A stretch of DNA of 33,892 bases from Luminiphilus sp. (GTDB lineage Bacteria; Pseudomonadota; Gammaproteobacteria; Pseudomonadales; Halieaceae). The notes below the pieces were generated by a model. The model saw only the letters and a program-made list of their open reading frames with translations, did no database searches and was not told where the DNA came from. Of the stretch, positions 7,206 to 16,278 are shown one piece after another (positions within the stretch are counted from its first letter, which is position 1; every line of letters starts with the position of its first letter). Location: assembly GCA_029253085.1 (NCBI GenBank), contig JAQXAF010000036.1:1-33892 (forward strand). Reading direction: 5' to 3'. The translations under genes and the position numbers were made by a program.

Positions 7206-9401
7206 ATGAAAATAATAGGATATTTCCCAAGGTTCCTAGCGCTCAGCAGCGCGGCTGTTATGACTGCTCAAGCGCTAGCCCAACCCGCTCTAGAAGAAGT
7301 GGTGGTGACGGCCTCCAAAAAAGATGTCTCAGTCACTGATCTTGCGGCGGCAGCCAATGTGATTGGCGGTGAAGACATTGTTCCGGGAGGGGTGCAATCC
7401 GTACGCGACATGATTGTCGACGTGCCCAATCTTTCCATCGGCGATCAATTTGGTTTCGCCCGGGTCTTTATGCGCGGTATTGGCATGACCAGTATTGATA
7501 TCGGGGGTGAGGGTGCCGTCGCTTTCCTGCAGGACGGCGCTATTATTCCTCGTCCTGCAGCGCAGTTAATGGGCATGTTTGACTTGGCCCAGCTTGAAGT
7601 ATTACGCGGGCCCCAAGGAACACTGTATGGCCGTGGTGCGACTGCCGGCGTTATTAACATGGTGACGGCGAAGCCCGGGGATGATGTTGGCGGTTACATC
7701 CGAGCAACGGCGGGTAATTATGGTTTGCTTGATATTGAGGGTGCGGTAGACCTGCCTCTCAGTGATGCGCTGTCAGTACGATTGGCCGGTAAGTTTGAGA
7801 ATCGGGATGGTTATGGCACCAACCTGTTTTCCGGCGAGGAAGTTGACGATCGTGATGCTCAAGCTTATCGCGCGACGTTCGCCTACGACGCTGGTGGCTC
7901 CTTTAGGGCAACAGCCGCTTACCAGCATTACGAAGAAGATGATCAGAACTTCGCTTTTCACTATTTTGGCCCCTCGGAGGGTAATCCATTAGGCCCACTC
8001 GCGGTGCCAATTTTTGGTGGCCAAACGGTCTTTCAGGCGGGGGGCAGTATTTACGACATCAACTCCGATCAAGAGGCTATAAATACGCGGGAGGGTGAGA
8101 GCGGTATTATCACTATGGAGTTTGATGTCGCAGAGAATCAGACGTTGAAATCCATCACATCTTTTCAGGAAATGGATCGTTTCCTAAGGGACGATCTCGA
8201 TTCCACCGACGCAAATTTATTTGGTCAGAACAACTACACTGAAGAGAGTGAATCCTGGAGTCAGGAGCTGACCTACAATTTCTCTGGGGATCGTCTCGAT
8301 GTTTTAGCGGGCGCCATGTACTTTGAGGAAGAACTGTACGGTCAGGTTTTGGTACCACTCACCAATATTTGCGCATTACTTGCGCCCGAGCTTTGTGGAA
8401 CACCCGTGGGAGATTTTCTCAGTACCGGTCGGTATGAGCAAAACGGTGATGTTGATATTGAGGCCTATGGTATTTATGCGGAAGCCAGTTACCAGCTAAC
8501 AGAAGCCCTCAAAATAATCGCCGGCGTGCGCTATAACTATGAAGAACGCAGCGGCACAGGAGCTTTTGTGTTTGATGCGGCGGGTCTTGATGTTCCAACG
8601 AATCAAAGTGAGGACTGGAGCGATGTCACTCCTCGTCTAACGGTAGAGTTTGAGCCCAACGACAACATGTTGCTTTACGCGACGTATAACCAGGCATTTA
8701 AGTCGGGGGTAATTAATACGGGTAGTACCAGTCCGGCGCTCGAACCCGAGACCGTCGATGCTTTTGAGGTTGGCGTTAAGGGTTCGACAGCAGATGGCGG
8801 CATGCGCTATGCGATCTCTGGCTTCTACTACGATTATGCCGATCTGCAGATCTCTTTTGTTGATGAAACCAGCACGGTCAGCACCATCAACGCCGCTGAG
8901 GCAGAAAACTATGGCATCGAGGTCGAGATCGATGCAGCGCTATCCGATTCGTTCACCATGGATTTCTACGCAACGTACTTGAGCGCTGAATACAAAGAGT
9001 TCTTCAATGGCGATTACTCGGATGGCTTTGCGGTAAAGGACCTCAGTGGTAATACGTTACCCAATGCGCCGGAGTACACCTTTAAGGTGGGCCTGAACTA
9101 TATGGCGTCAATGATGGGCGGGGATGTGATGTTGCGGGGTGAATACTATTATCAGGACGATGTTTATTTCACCGAATGGAATCGTGCTGATGCGTATCAA
9201 GAGGGTTATGGTCTTCTCAATGCGCGTGCGGTCTACACGTTGCCTGGCGAAAGCTGGAGCTTTGCTGTTTGGGGGCGCAACCTTGCCGACGAGGAAGTGA
9301 TTTCTAACAACATCATTACGGCGCCGCTCTATAACTCGCTGCGGGTGGGTTCAATGTTGCCACCTCGCACCTACGGTGCAACCGTTAGCTTCGAGTTCTA
9401 G
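7206..9401 (+). CDS. TonB-dependent outer-membrane receptor
   Basis: 731-aa outer-membrane receptor for active, TonB-driven uptake. I chose the ATG at 7206 rather than the upstream GTG at 7185 because GAGGAG sits about 8 nt before it and it gives a clean signal peptide ending AQALA before QPALEE. A TonB-box/plug start, LEEVVVTASKK, follows. The plug domain includes VRDMIVDVPNL and LEVLRGPQGTLYGRGATAGVIN, and many amphipathic strands lead to the C-terminal YGATVSFEF with terminal Phe. Lying between an acyl-CoA ligase and a P450, it most likely imports the organic substrate or an analogue rather than iron, although siderophore transport cannot be excluded from sequence alone. Confidence 0.93.
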   Translation: MKIIGYFPRFLALSSAAVMTAQALAQPALEEVVVTASKKDVSVTDLAAAANVIGGEDIVPGGVQSVRDMIVDVPNLSIGDQFGFARVFMRGIGMTSIDIGGEGAVAFLQDGAIIPRPAAQLMGMFDLAQLEVLRGPQGTLYGRGATAGVINMVTAKPGDDVGGYIRATAGNYGLLDIEGAVDLPLSDALSVRLAGKFENRDGYGTNLFSGEEVDDRDAQAYRATFAYDAGGSFRATAAYQHYEEDDQNFAFHYFGPSEGNPLGPLAVPIFGGQTVFQAGGSIYDINSDQEAINTREGESGIITMEFDVAENQTLKSITSFQEMDRFLRDDLDSTDANLFGQNNYTEESESWSQELTYNFSGDRLDVLAGAMYFEEELYGQVLVPLTNICALLAPELCGTPVGDFLSTGRYEQNGDVDIEAYGIYAEASYQLTEALKIIAGVRYNYEERSGTGAFVFDAAGLDVPTNQSEDWSDVTPRLTVEFEPNDNMLLYATYNQAFKSGVINTGSTSPALEPETVDAFEVGVKGSTADGGMRYAISGFYYDYADLQISFVDETSTVSTINAAEAENYGIEVEIDAALSDSFTMDFYATYLSAEYKEFFNGDYSDGFAVKDLSGNTLPNAPEYTFKVGLNYMASMMGGDVMLRGEYYYQDDVYFTEWNRADAYQEGYGLLNARAVYTLPGESWSFAVWGRNLADEEVISNNIITAPLYNSLRVGSMLPPRTYGATVSFEF

Positions 9402-9422
9402 GCGTGTCGGCGGGGCGTTGCC

Positions 9423-10649
9423 GTGAATAGCACGTTCTCCTTCAACCCTATGGATCCGCAACTGCTTGCGGATCCATACCCTATTTTTCGCCAAATGCGT
9501 GAGGACGATCCAGTACATCGGTCAGATCTCGGATTTTTAGTGATGACCCGCTACGATGATTGCCGCCACGTGCTGATTGATAAAGCCTTTGGCCAAGGCG
9601 ACTTTGTTCGTAATATTCAGCTGTTTTACGACGAAGATTTTGACGTGTTATCTCACCCCGCTTATGCCTGGCTGTCCCGTGTATTCGTTATGCAGGATCC
9701 ACCTCAGCACACGCGGCTGCGGGGTCTGATCGCGGGGGCGCTGTCACTGAAGCGCATTCGTGCCCTGGAGCCACGAGTAAGAGAACTTGCTCGCGGGCTG
9801 TTGGCCGCTATAAAAGGCCAGCCCGGCGTGAATTTCATTGAGACCTTTGCTTATCGGTTTCCCACCTTGGTCATGTGTGACATGTTGGGTCTTGAGGAAA
9901 GCGAGTTTTCTGATGAACTTCTTCTGCAGTTGAATCAGGCGATTGCAGATACCTTCCCCGTGTTTGAAACGAGAGCCCTTAACAGCGCTGAGTTGGCATT
10001 AGCCAATCGACAGATGGAGTTTTTGACGGCCTTTTTTGACGACTTGTTTGCCAGGCGCCGTCTCAATCCCCGCGACGATCTGAGTACCGCATTGGCCATG
10101 GCCAACGAGGGTGGCAATTCGATGTCGCCCGAGGAACTCAGTACTTCAGTCATTGGGCTGTTTGGGGCGGGCTTCGAGACGACAGCCCACATGATTGGTA
10201 ATGGGTTGTATCTGCTGGGAGCTCACCCTGAGGAGCGCGCTAAGCTAAAGGCAGATCTCAGCTTGGCGGGTGCTGCGACCGAGGAGATTACCCGCTTCGA
10301 GTCATCACTTCAGGCGACGTACCGCACAGCGCTGTCCGATACGGTGGTGGGAGATCGATCTATTCAGGCGGGTGAGCGTATCTTGACGATTGTTGCGGCG
10401 GCTAACCGTGACGCCGCTGTCTTTCAGCAGCCTGAATCCTTTGTGATTGATGCGCGTCAGGAAAAACCGCTGACCTTTGGTGGCGGCATTCATTATTGCG
10501 TGGGCGCTGAATTGGCGCGACTAGAAGGTCGGATTTTCTTGGAAGAGCTGTTTTCGGTCTACCCCAACTTTCAAGTTGATACCGAGTCTGCACGTCTTCG
10601 ACAGGCGTTTTTATTCAGGGGTTTTGAGCATCTAGGCGTGACACTGTAG
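9423..10649 (+). CDS. Cytochrome P450 (bacterial, soluble)
   Basis: 408-aa haem monooxygenase, normal length for a soluble class I bacterial P450. The haem-ligand loop FGGGIHYC (352-359, Cys359 ligating iron) continues GAELARLEGR. The I-helix oxygen-binding motif AGFETT (249-254) and the K-helix ExxR (EITR, 288-291) are present. QDPPQHTRLRGLIAGALS (91-108) matches the C-helix region. There is no membrane anchor. The GTG start lies 21 nt after the receptor stop, with no strong ribosome site. The stop codon overlaps the next start by 1 nt (TAGTG), so it is coupled to the flavin monooxygenase. No ferredoxin or ferredoxin reductase gene is adjacent, so redox partners must come from elsewhere. It likely hydroxylates the imported substrate. 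Confidence 0.93.
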   Translation: MNSTFSFNPMDPQLLADPYPIFRQMREDDPVHRSDLGFLVMTRYDDCRHVLIDKAFGQGDFVRNIQLFYDEDFDVLSHPAYAWLSRVFVMQDPPQHTRLRGLIAGALSLKRIRALEPRVRELARGLLAAIKGQPGVNFIETFAYRFPTLVMCDMLGLEESEFSDELLLQLNQAIADTFPVFETRALNSAELALANRQMEFLTAFFDDLFARRRLNPRDDLSTALAMANEGGNSMSPEELSTSVIGLFGAGFETTAHMIGNGLYLLGAHPEERAKLKADLSLAGAATEEITRFESSLQATYRTALSDTVVGDRSIQAGERILTIVAAANRDAAVFQQPESFVIDARQEKPLTFGGGIHYCVGAELARLEGRIFLEELFSVYPNFQVDTESARLRQAFLFRGFEHLGVTL

Positions 10650-11731
10650 TGGCTGAAGCGCATCGTACGGCAAGGCGCATGCTGTCACTAGGCCTGTTTA
10701 TGCCCAACTGCTCGAATATGCCTTCGATATCGACTCATGAAGTTGTCTCTGATCAGTGGACTTATGCTGAGAACGAGTTGCTGGCCCAGCGTGCGGAAGC
10801 GCTGGGTTTTGATTACCTCTTTCCCGTATCGCGTTGGCGTGGGTTTGGCGGTGAAACTAATTTCTTGGGAACGTCACTTGAAACAACCACTTGGGCGGCT
10901 GCGTTGTTGCGCACTACTGAGCGCATCAATATTTTTTCAACCGTGCACGTCCCGTTATTTCACCCCTTTGTGGTGGCTAAAATGGGGGCCACTTTGGCGC
11001 ACATGAGTAGTGATCGCTGGGGTCTAAATGTTGTTAGCGGTTGGAGTGCTCGAGAATTTGGCATGATGGGTGTGGAGTTGGCCGAGCACAGTCGACGCTA
11101 TGAGCGCACCGCAGCCTTTATCGAAATTCTTAGAGGGCTTTGGGACTCGACTCAGCAACCCCTCAATCATCACAGTGATTGGTACCGGGTGATCGATGGA
11201 GAGGCATCACCTATCCCTCAACGGCAGCCACAAATTGCCAATGCGGGAACTTCGGCAGATGCCCAAAGTATGACGGCGCGTCTGTGTGACTGGGCCTTTA
11301 TCTCAACGCCATCTATCGCTGCCGTGGGGTCTATCGTTGAGAGTATTGCGTCTCAGGCGGCTGTACATCACCGTCGAGTCAGGACTGCAATTTTTCCTTT
11401 CTTACTGTGGGCTGATAGTCGAAGCGAGGCCGAAGACAGATTAGCGGCAATCATTGCGTCTAAAGACTCTGTGGCGGTCGATAATTGGCTTCACGATTTA
11501 ACCGCGGGTAGCGGCTCGTTTGACGATTTCACCAAAGATATGCTGGCGGCCTCGGGTGGCGGTGTACACGTCGTTGGCACCGCTGCGGACGTCGTGGAGC
11601 AGCTTATTGAAGCCCATAGATTGGGTGTCGATGCAGTTATGCTGACGTTTCCCCAATACCGTGACGATCTCGAACGTTTCGCTCGAGATATCCAGCCCGC
11701 ATTGGTTGACGCGAATATTGTCGCTCCCTAA
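10649..11731 (+). CDS. LLM-class flavin-dependent monooxygenase
   Basis: 360-aa bacterial-luciferase-like TIM-barrel enzyme using reduced FMN supplied by a separate reductase. The N-terminal strand LSLGLFMPNCSN, the helix AQRAEALGFDYLFPVSRWRG, and especially LNVVSGWSAREFGMMGVE followed by HSRRYERTAAFIEILRGLW resemble the RutA/SfnG/DszA-like branch, whose members break C-N, C-S or C-C bonds or perform Baeyer-Villiger chemistry. The GTG start overlaps the P450 stop by 1 nt. No flavin reductase gene is in the window. With the P450 before it and an SMP-30/lactonase-like protein after it, an attractive reading is oxygen insertion next to a carbonyl followed by lactone opening; this is inference. 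Confidence 0.88.
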   Translation: MAEAHRTARRMLSLGLFMPNCSNMPSISTHEVVSDQWTYAENELLAQRAEALGFDYLFPVSRWRGFGGETNFLGTSLETTTWAAALLRTTERINIFSTVHVPLFHPFVVAKMGATLAHMSSDRWGLNVVSGWSAREFGMMGVELAEHSRRYERTAAFIEILRGLWDSTQQPLNHHSDWYRVIDGEASPIPQRQPQIANAGTSADAQSMTARLCDWAFISTPSIAAVGSIVESIASQAAVHHRRVRTAIFPFLLWADSRSEAEDRLAAIIASKDSVAVDNWLHDLTAGSGSFDDFTKDMLAASGGGVHVVGTAADVVEQLIEAHRLGVDAVMLTFPQYRDDLERFARDIQPALVDANIVAP

Positions 11732-11837
11732 CAGCACTATGGTGCGCTTCGCATGATCACAATGAGTCGAGCGGCTTGGGCTTTTGCCCGTGTCGCCCCT
11801 TGCATTTTTCGAGGCATGTTGCTGGGGGATAGGAACC

Positions 11838-12680
11838 ATGGAACGCGGTAAAACTCTGATTTGCGATGGCTTTGCTTTTATTGAGGGACCACGTTGGTAC
11901 GGGGGGGCATTGTGGTTTTCTGATATGTATGACGAGGCGGTTTATCGCGTGGTACCCGGTACTGCCCCTGAGCGCGTGGTGGCAGTGCCTCAGCAGCCAT
12001 CGGGTTTGGGCTGGCTGCCCAATGGTGACCTACTGATTGCGTCCATGCTGGACCGTCAGGTGTTGAGATATACCGGTTCAAAGGCATTGTTACCCTATGC
12101 CGATCTGTCAGCAATTGCAGAGCGTCGTATCAATGACATGCTGGTCGATTCACAGGGTCGAGCCTGGGTGGGAAACTTTGGCTTCGATCTTTCCGAAGGG
12201 GAAGCCGTCCTGCCGGGAACGCTAGCGCGGATCGACATTAATGGATCGGTGCACGCTGCCGCGGGCGATCTGCTCTTTGCTAACGGCATGACCCTTTTAA
12301 ATGGAGGGTCGGTCTTGGTGGTCGCGGAGACCTATAAAGGCTGCCTGACAGCGTTTGATATTTCTTCAACATCTGAGCTTATCAATCGGCGTATCTGGGC
12401 GGTATTACCCGAGGGTGCGGTACCCGATGGTATTTGTGCTGACACAGAGGGTGCGATTTGGGCAGCGTCACCGACGACGGGGTCGGTGTTGCGGCTGCGT
12501 GAGGGCGGTGCAGTTTTGGACAGCATAGAGACTGGCCGGCAGGCGATTGCCTGTGCACTCGGTGGGCCAGAGGGCGACACGCTGTTTATCAGTTCGGCGG
12601 TGGCGACTAAGCGACAGGCATGTCGAGATGCGCTGACGTCCCGCATCGACGCTTATCGGGTATCGGTGCCGGTGGCCTAG
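11838..12680 (+). CDS. SMP-30/gluconolactonase-like beta-propeller protein
   Basis: 280-aa six-bladed propeller of the SMP-30/LRE family, metal-dependent lactonases and related hydrolases. Conserved parts: the first blade FIEGPRWYGGALWFSDM with the metal-ligand Glu in EGP, GLGWLPNGDLLIASM, INDMLVDSQGRAWVGNFGFD with the ligand Asn, and PDGICADTEGAIWAA with the ligand Asp. A longer frame begins at 11784, but the ATG at 11838 lies downstream of a GGGGATAGGA leader and starts the protein just ahead of the first blade. It is the last gene of the rightward run, 106 bp after the flavin monooxygenase. Likely role: opening a lactone produced by the preceding oxygenases. It faces the next ligase gene with only 6 bp between stops. 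Confidence 0.85.
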   Translation: MERGKTLICDGFAFIEGPRWYGGALWFSDMYDEAVYRVVPGTAPERVVAVPQQPSGLGWLPNGDLLIASMLDRQVLRYTGSKALLPYADLSAIAERRINDMLVDSQGRAWVGNFGFDLSEGEAVLPGTLARIDINGSVHAAAGDLLFANGMTLLNGGSVLVVAETYKGCLTAFDISSTSELINRRIWAVLPEGAVPDGICADTEGAIWAASPTTGSVLRLREGGAVLDSIETGRQAIACALGGPEGDTLFISSAVATKRQACRDALTSRIDAYRVSVPVA

Positions 12681-12686
12681 CGAGGT

Positions 12687-14405
12687 TTAGTTCTCGCTGG
12701 GCCGACACGGGGCAATAGCGCCGCCCAGACAGGCTTCCCGAATACCCCGTTTATCAATTTTCTCAGTGGCGCCTCTGGGTAGCGGTTCTGGGTAATGCCA
12801 GATTTTTTCTGGGATTTTAAAACGGGCTAGCGTCTGTTCGAGGGCAGATTGCAGCTGCGAAAAGGTTGGGGCGGTACTGCTGTAAACCGCAGCCCCGACC
12901 GTCTCACCAAGGCGTTCATGGGGAATCGAAAAGACGCTGGCTTCTAATATGCCTTCGATCTGATGTAACGCACCCTCCACCTCGGGGCAGGCGATATTTT
13001 CGCCACCTCGAATGATCATATCTTTCTTGCGACCCACGATATAAACCAGTCCATCCGCATCTTGGTAGGCCAAATCGCCGGTAAACATCCAGCCCTCACG
13101 CAGCGCATCGCGGGTTTGCTCGGGCTTGTTGAGGTAGCCGCGCATATTGGCAGCACTTTTGAGTGCGAGCTCCCCCACGGCACCGGTATCGGCATCGGAG
13201 CCGTCATCCGCGACAATTTTCAGGGCTTGAACCGGCGGTATCAGCAGACCCGCCGCGCTGGGATGATCTATATAGTCTTTTCCTGACAGGCGTAGGCCCA
13301 AGCCATTGGTCTCGGTCATGCCAAAGCCTGTCGCTGGAGAGGCCTGCTTAAACTGTTGGGCAATTTTCCCGACTTGATTGGGCGGCCGCTTAGCGCCCCC
13401 GGCATCGATAGAGTTAAGGGTGGACAGACTGGCACCCGTCGCGGCGGCAGCCTCCAGAATGTCAGCGGACATGGTGGGCACCCCCCAGAAGCGAGTGATT
13501 TGCTCCGATTCTATTAAGTCCACGGCAAGCGCCGGGTCCCATCGCGGCATGAGTACGACTTTACCGCCTGCTGCCAAAGTCAGCAGAAAACAGCTGTTGG
13601 TACCCGAGATATGAAAGAAAGGCACAGTCACCAAATTCGACTGCCCTAAAGGCTGCCCTGTTTTATCGGTGGCGACCGGTATGGGATGACCCATGGCTTC
13701 ATAGGTCGCGAGGATCATTAGCCAAGACCACAACGCTGTAATCACACTGCGGTGCGTAAGGATGACGCCTTTGGGATGGCCGGTAGACCCCGAGGTGTAC
13801 ATAATCGAGAAATCATCATCGGGATCGGTGGCATGGGGAGAAAAATCGGCATCGGGGTGGTGTGTCATCAGCGTATCGAAATCATGGGGCACCGTATTTT
13901 TAGGCCTCACTCGAATCAATGTAATCCCTAACGTTGACGCCGTATCTTGCAGTCGGTCGGCCCGGGCATCATCCACCACCGCCAGTCGCGCACCCGAGTC
14001 CTCAAACCCATACGCCAGCTCGTGAGCAGTCCACCAAGCATTCATGTGCACCGCTACTGCGCCCAAGGAAGCTGCCGCTAGCAGGGTGATGACATACTCA
14101 GGATAATTGCGCATGGCAATGGCAACACGGTCGCCCTTGCTAACACCAAAGTCTTTTTGGAGTACTTGGGCGAAGCGCGATACCCGTTTAGCAAACTCTC
14201 CGTAGCTCAACCGTTCCGCCTCAAAGATCAACAGCTCTCTGTCAGAAAATTCCGCTGCGCTTTGTCGTAACAACTCGGCGAGGGATTTTGGAGCATTGGC
14301 AAATACTGGTAGGGGTGAGCCGTTGACTATCGCGTCGGTCACAGCAAAACGCGAGTTCTCTTGAGTTAAAAGGTCTACGGCTTCTTCCAAAGAGGATGAT
14401 GTCAT
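12687..14405 (-). CDS. AMP-dependent acyl-CoA synthetase
   Basis: 572-aa ANL-superfamily ligase, the second in the window and clearly different from the one at 5540. The phosphate loop is IMYTSGSTGHPKGVILTH (about 201-218), GFGMTETNGLGLRLSGKDY marks the adenylate site, and GRKKDMIIRGGENIACPEVE the hinge. The C-terminal catalytic Lys lies in PRGATEKIDKRGIREA. The N-terminus, through FANAPKSLAELLRQSAAEFS, resembles long- or medium-chain and aryl/alicyclic acid ligases. The gene stands alone leftward, with its own upstream region containing a palindrome beside a -10-like box (14444-14468). It ends 6 bp from the SMP-30 gene in tail-to-tail orientation. The exact acid cannot be inferred. Confidence 0.92.
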   Translation of the reverse strand: MTSSSLEEAVDLLTQENSRFAVTDAIVNGSPLPVFANAPKSLAELLRQSAAEFSDRELLIFEAERLSYGEFAKRVSRFAQVLQKDFGVSKGDRVAIAMRNYPEYVITLLAAASLGAVAVHMNAWWTAHELAYGFEDSGARLAVVDDARADRLQDTASTLGITLIRVRPKNTVPHDFDTLMTHHPDADFSPHATDPDDDFSIMYTSGSTGHPKGVILTHRSVITALWSWLMILATYEAMGHPIPVATDKTGQPLGQSNLVTVPFFHISGTNSCFLLTLAAGGKVVLMPRWDPALAVDLIESEQITRFWGVPTMSADILEAAAATGASLSTLNSIDAGGAKRPPNQVGKIAQQFKQASPATGFGMTETNGLGLRLSGKDYIDHPSAAGLLIPPVQALKIVADDGSDADTGAVGELALKSAANMRGYLNKPEQTRDALREGWMFTGDLAYQDADGLVYIVGRKKDMIIRGGENIACPEVEGALHQIEGILEASVFSIPHERLGETVGAAVYSSTAPTFSQLQSALEQTLARFKIPEKIWHYPEPLPRGATEKIDKRGIREACLGGAIAPCRPSEN

Positions 14406-14443
14406 GATGGTTGTTTACCTTGTTGTATTGATGCTAACTGTTA

Positions 14444-14468
14444 TTGCCGCTGAGTGCGGCAAACTATA
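14444..14468 (-). promoter_or_regulatory. Candidate promoter/operator of the second acyl-CoA ligase
   Basis: A perfect 7-bp inverted repeat with a 5-nt centre, TTGCCGC-TGAGT-GCGGCAA (14444-14462), lies 39 bp before the ligase start. On the minus strand it directly follows a TATAGT that could be the -10 element (14463-14468). No convincing -35 is seen. No T-tract follows on either side, so a repressor site near the transcription start is more likely than a terminator. The rest of 14406-14854 (about 450 bp) shows no gene. Confidence 0.45.
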
Positions 14469-14854
14469 CGCACTTGAGTTAACCAGTACACGGGGTTCTC
14501 GGTGCGCCATATTGCGTACAACCGTTGCTAAAACTCAATCGACGATCCAATTCCTTTTAAGACTTTAGAGTTGCAATGCAATCTACGAAATCAGGCTCAA
14601 ATATACTGCTGAGGCTATCACCGTAGGGTGTAGACAAAGATCAATGTCAGCGAGAAGGCGTGTTTTTGGCTGGGCGTGTCGCAAGGGGTAAACATTCCGG
14701 GGCGTCCGTTTAGAAAGCGGAAAGCCCTCAAGCAGTTGCAGAAATAGATAATTCTAAAAATTGCGCGCAAGGAGTGAGGGTTCGTCAATAGTGTGATTTA
14801 GGTAAGGGGTTCCCGCACAAAACGACTGCTAGCTCCTGGTCTTGCTGCAAGGCG

Positions 14855-15619
14855 TTAGAGTCGGTAGGTCGAGCCTTCCTCATCGAGGATCAATTTGATG
14901 TCTCTCAAATAGCAATCTGCCGAGTCCGGGTATGCAGCGAGCTCGTCAGCGGTCTTTCTGGCGATATTTTCATCAAGAATTCGCAGTGGCTGCCCGGTCT
15001 GTAAAGCACTGATATAAGTCTGTGCTGCACGCTCGAAGTAGTAGAGCTGAAAGAACGTATCGGCTACATTTTGGCCCAATGCTAAAACCCCATGGTTACC
15101 CATCACCATGATGCGTATTTTAGGATTAGTTAGCAGACCCGCGCAGCGAACCCCTTCGGCCTCAAATGCCAAGCCGCCGTACTCAGTATCAACAATATGG
15201 CGCTCATAGAACATGGCACTATTTTGATCGATGGGTGGCAGCGTGCTGTCAGCCAGTGTTGCAAGCACGGTGGCCGCTTTGGAATGTACGTGCATCAGGC
15301 ATCGGGCATGGGGGCACAGCCTGTGAATCGATCCATGTAACCCCCATGCGGTTGGGTCAGGGGCGTCAGGGCCTTTCATTGAGGAAGGGTCATTGGCATC
15401 AAGCAGTATGAGGTCTGAGGCTTTGATGCGCCCAAAATGTACTTGATTGGGGTTCATTAAAAACTGACTCCCCGTGGCATCAACGGCGAGACTAAAGTGA
15501 TTGGCAACGGCCTCATTCATGTTTAGTCGTGCTGTCCAACGAAATGCAGCGGCCATGTCTTGGCGCCGACTCTCCAGGTCGCGATCTGTCTTTAGCGTTT
15601 CAACCGTGCCTCGCATCAT
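14855..15619 (-). CDS. Class II aldolase/adducin-domain protein
   Basis: 254-aa protein of the class II aldolase/adducin N-terminal family, which includes zinc-dependent fuculose- and ribulose-phosphate aldolases/epimerases and decarboxylases. The likely metal ligands are visible: the HxH pair in LMHVHSKAATVLATL (near residues 109-111) and the later His in VMGNHGVLALG. AVANHFSLAVD corresponds to the substrate-phosphate loop region of sugar-phosphate aldolases, but the typical glycine-rich phosphate motif is not obvious, so a non-sugar substrate is possible. Start ATG-ATG at 15619 follows AAAGGA. It runs in the same direction as the DUF1643 gene 66 bp upstream and is separated from the ligase by an empty 450-bp spacer. 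Function not assignable beyond the fold. Confidence 0.85.
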   Translation of the reverse strand: MMRGTVETLKTDRDLESRRQDMAAAFRWTARLNMNEAVANHFSLAVDATGSQFLMNPNQVHFGRIKASDLILLDANDPSSMKGPDAPDPTAWGLHGSIHRLCPHARCLMHVHSKAATVLATLADSTLPPIDQNSAMFYERHIVDTEYGGLAFEAEGVRCAGLLTNPKIRIMVMGNHGVLALGQNVADTFFQLYYFERAAQTYISALQTGQPLRILDENIARKTADELAAYPDSADCYLRDIKLILDEEGSTYRL

Positions 15620-15685
15620 TTAATCCTTTGTCAGTTATGCCAGCAACAATTTGCCAAGTGAACAATCATGAAGTGATTTATAGTT

Positions 15686-16159
15686 CTAGCGAGCGGCCTT
15701 GTCCACTCTAATAAGGCGGCAGCTGGCCGGAGCGTAAAGTGGGTGTCGAGGATGCCCTTGCTGAGTCTTACCAAGGCAGTATAGTCCTGGGATTTTTTCT
15801 ATCAGGTATTGATCTCTGCTTTGTAAGCTGCCCCCGTTGCCCCAAGCGGCGACCACAGGCTCGATTCCCTGAGTCAGCTTTTTTATCCAATAATTATTCC
15901 GGGGGCCCACGGGGTCTTGAACCGTGCATAATTTTCTGGGGTGTTGGCCTCGCCATGCAAAAAGATTGATAACCGTTACCGCAGAATATCCCCAGTCATC
16001 ACTAAATCTGATGATCCTGCGCAGGGTCGGATCATCGGCCTTGGCATCTGCTGTGGAGGGATTGAGGCCAACAAAGATAATTTCAGGGCCATCACCCCAA
16101 CGTCGTTGCAGCCAGTATCGATAGCCCTTGCACCGTGATAGCCCTGCGCTACGTTGCAC
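15686..16159 (-). CDS. DUF1643 domain protein
   Basis: Small cytoplasmic protein of about 157 aa matching the DUF1643 family, whose function is unknown. Recognisable family text: GYRYWLQRRWGDGP, IIFVGLNPSTADAKADDPTL, WGYSAVTVINLFAWRGQHP, DPVGPRNNYW, VVAAWGNGG, and a final GHPRHPLYAPAS. The NPSTAD and GHPRHPLY motifs are the hallmark. I placed the start at the GTG at 16157-16159 (VQRSAGLSRCKGYRYW), which has a GGAAAAGCC leader and fits the family N-terminus; a longer TTG-started frame reaches 16204. Not linked by context to the catabolic genes. Divergent from the NTF2-like gene at 16279. Confidence 0.85.
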   Translation of the reverse strand: MQRSAGLSRCKGYRYWLQRRWGDGPEIIFVGLNPSTADAKADDPTLRRIIRFSDDWGYSAVTVINLFAWRGQHPRKLCTVQDPVGPRNNYWIKKLTQGIEPVVAAWGNGGSLQSRDQYLIEKIPGLYCLGKTQQGHPRHPLYAPASCRLIRVDKAAR

Positions 16160-16278
16160 GGCTTTTCCATCCTGATGTTTCGACAATCGCAAAAGACACG
16201 GCAAACTCCGTTCGGTAGATAAATTAACGTTGGTGCAGTACTTTTATACTCAGAGTTTCGAATTTTTTGAGGGTAATA

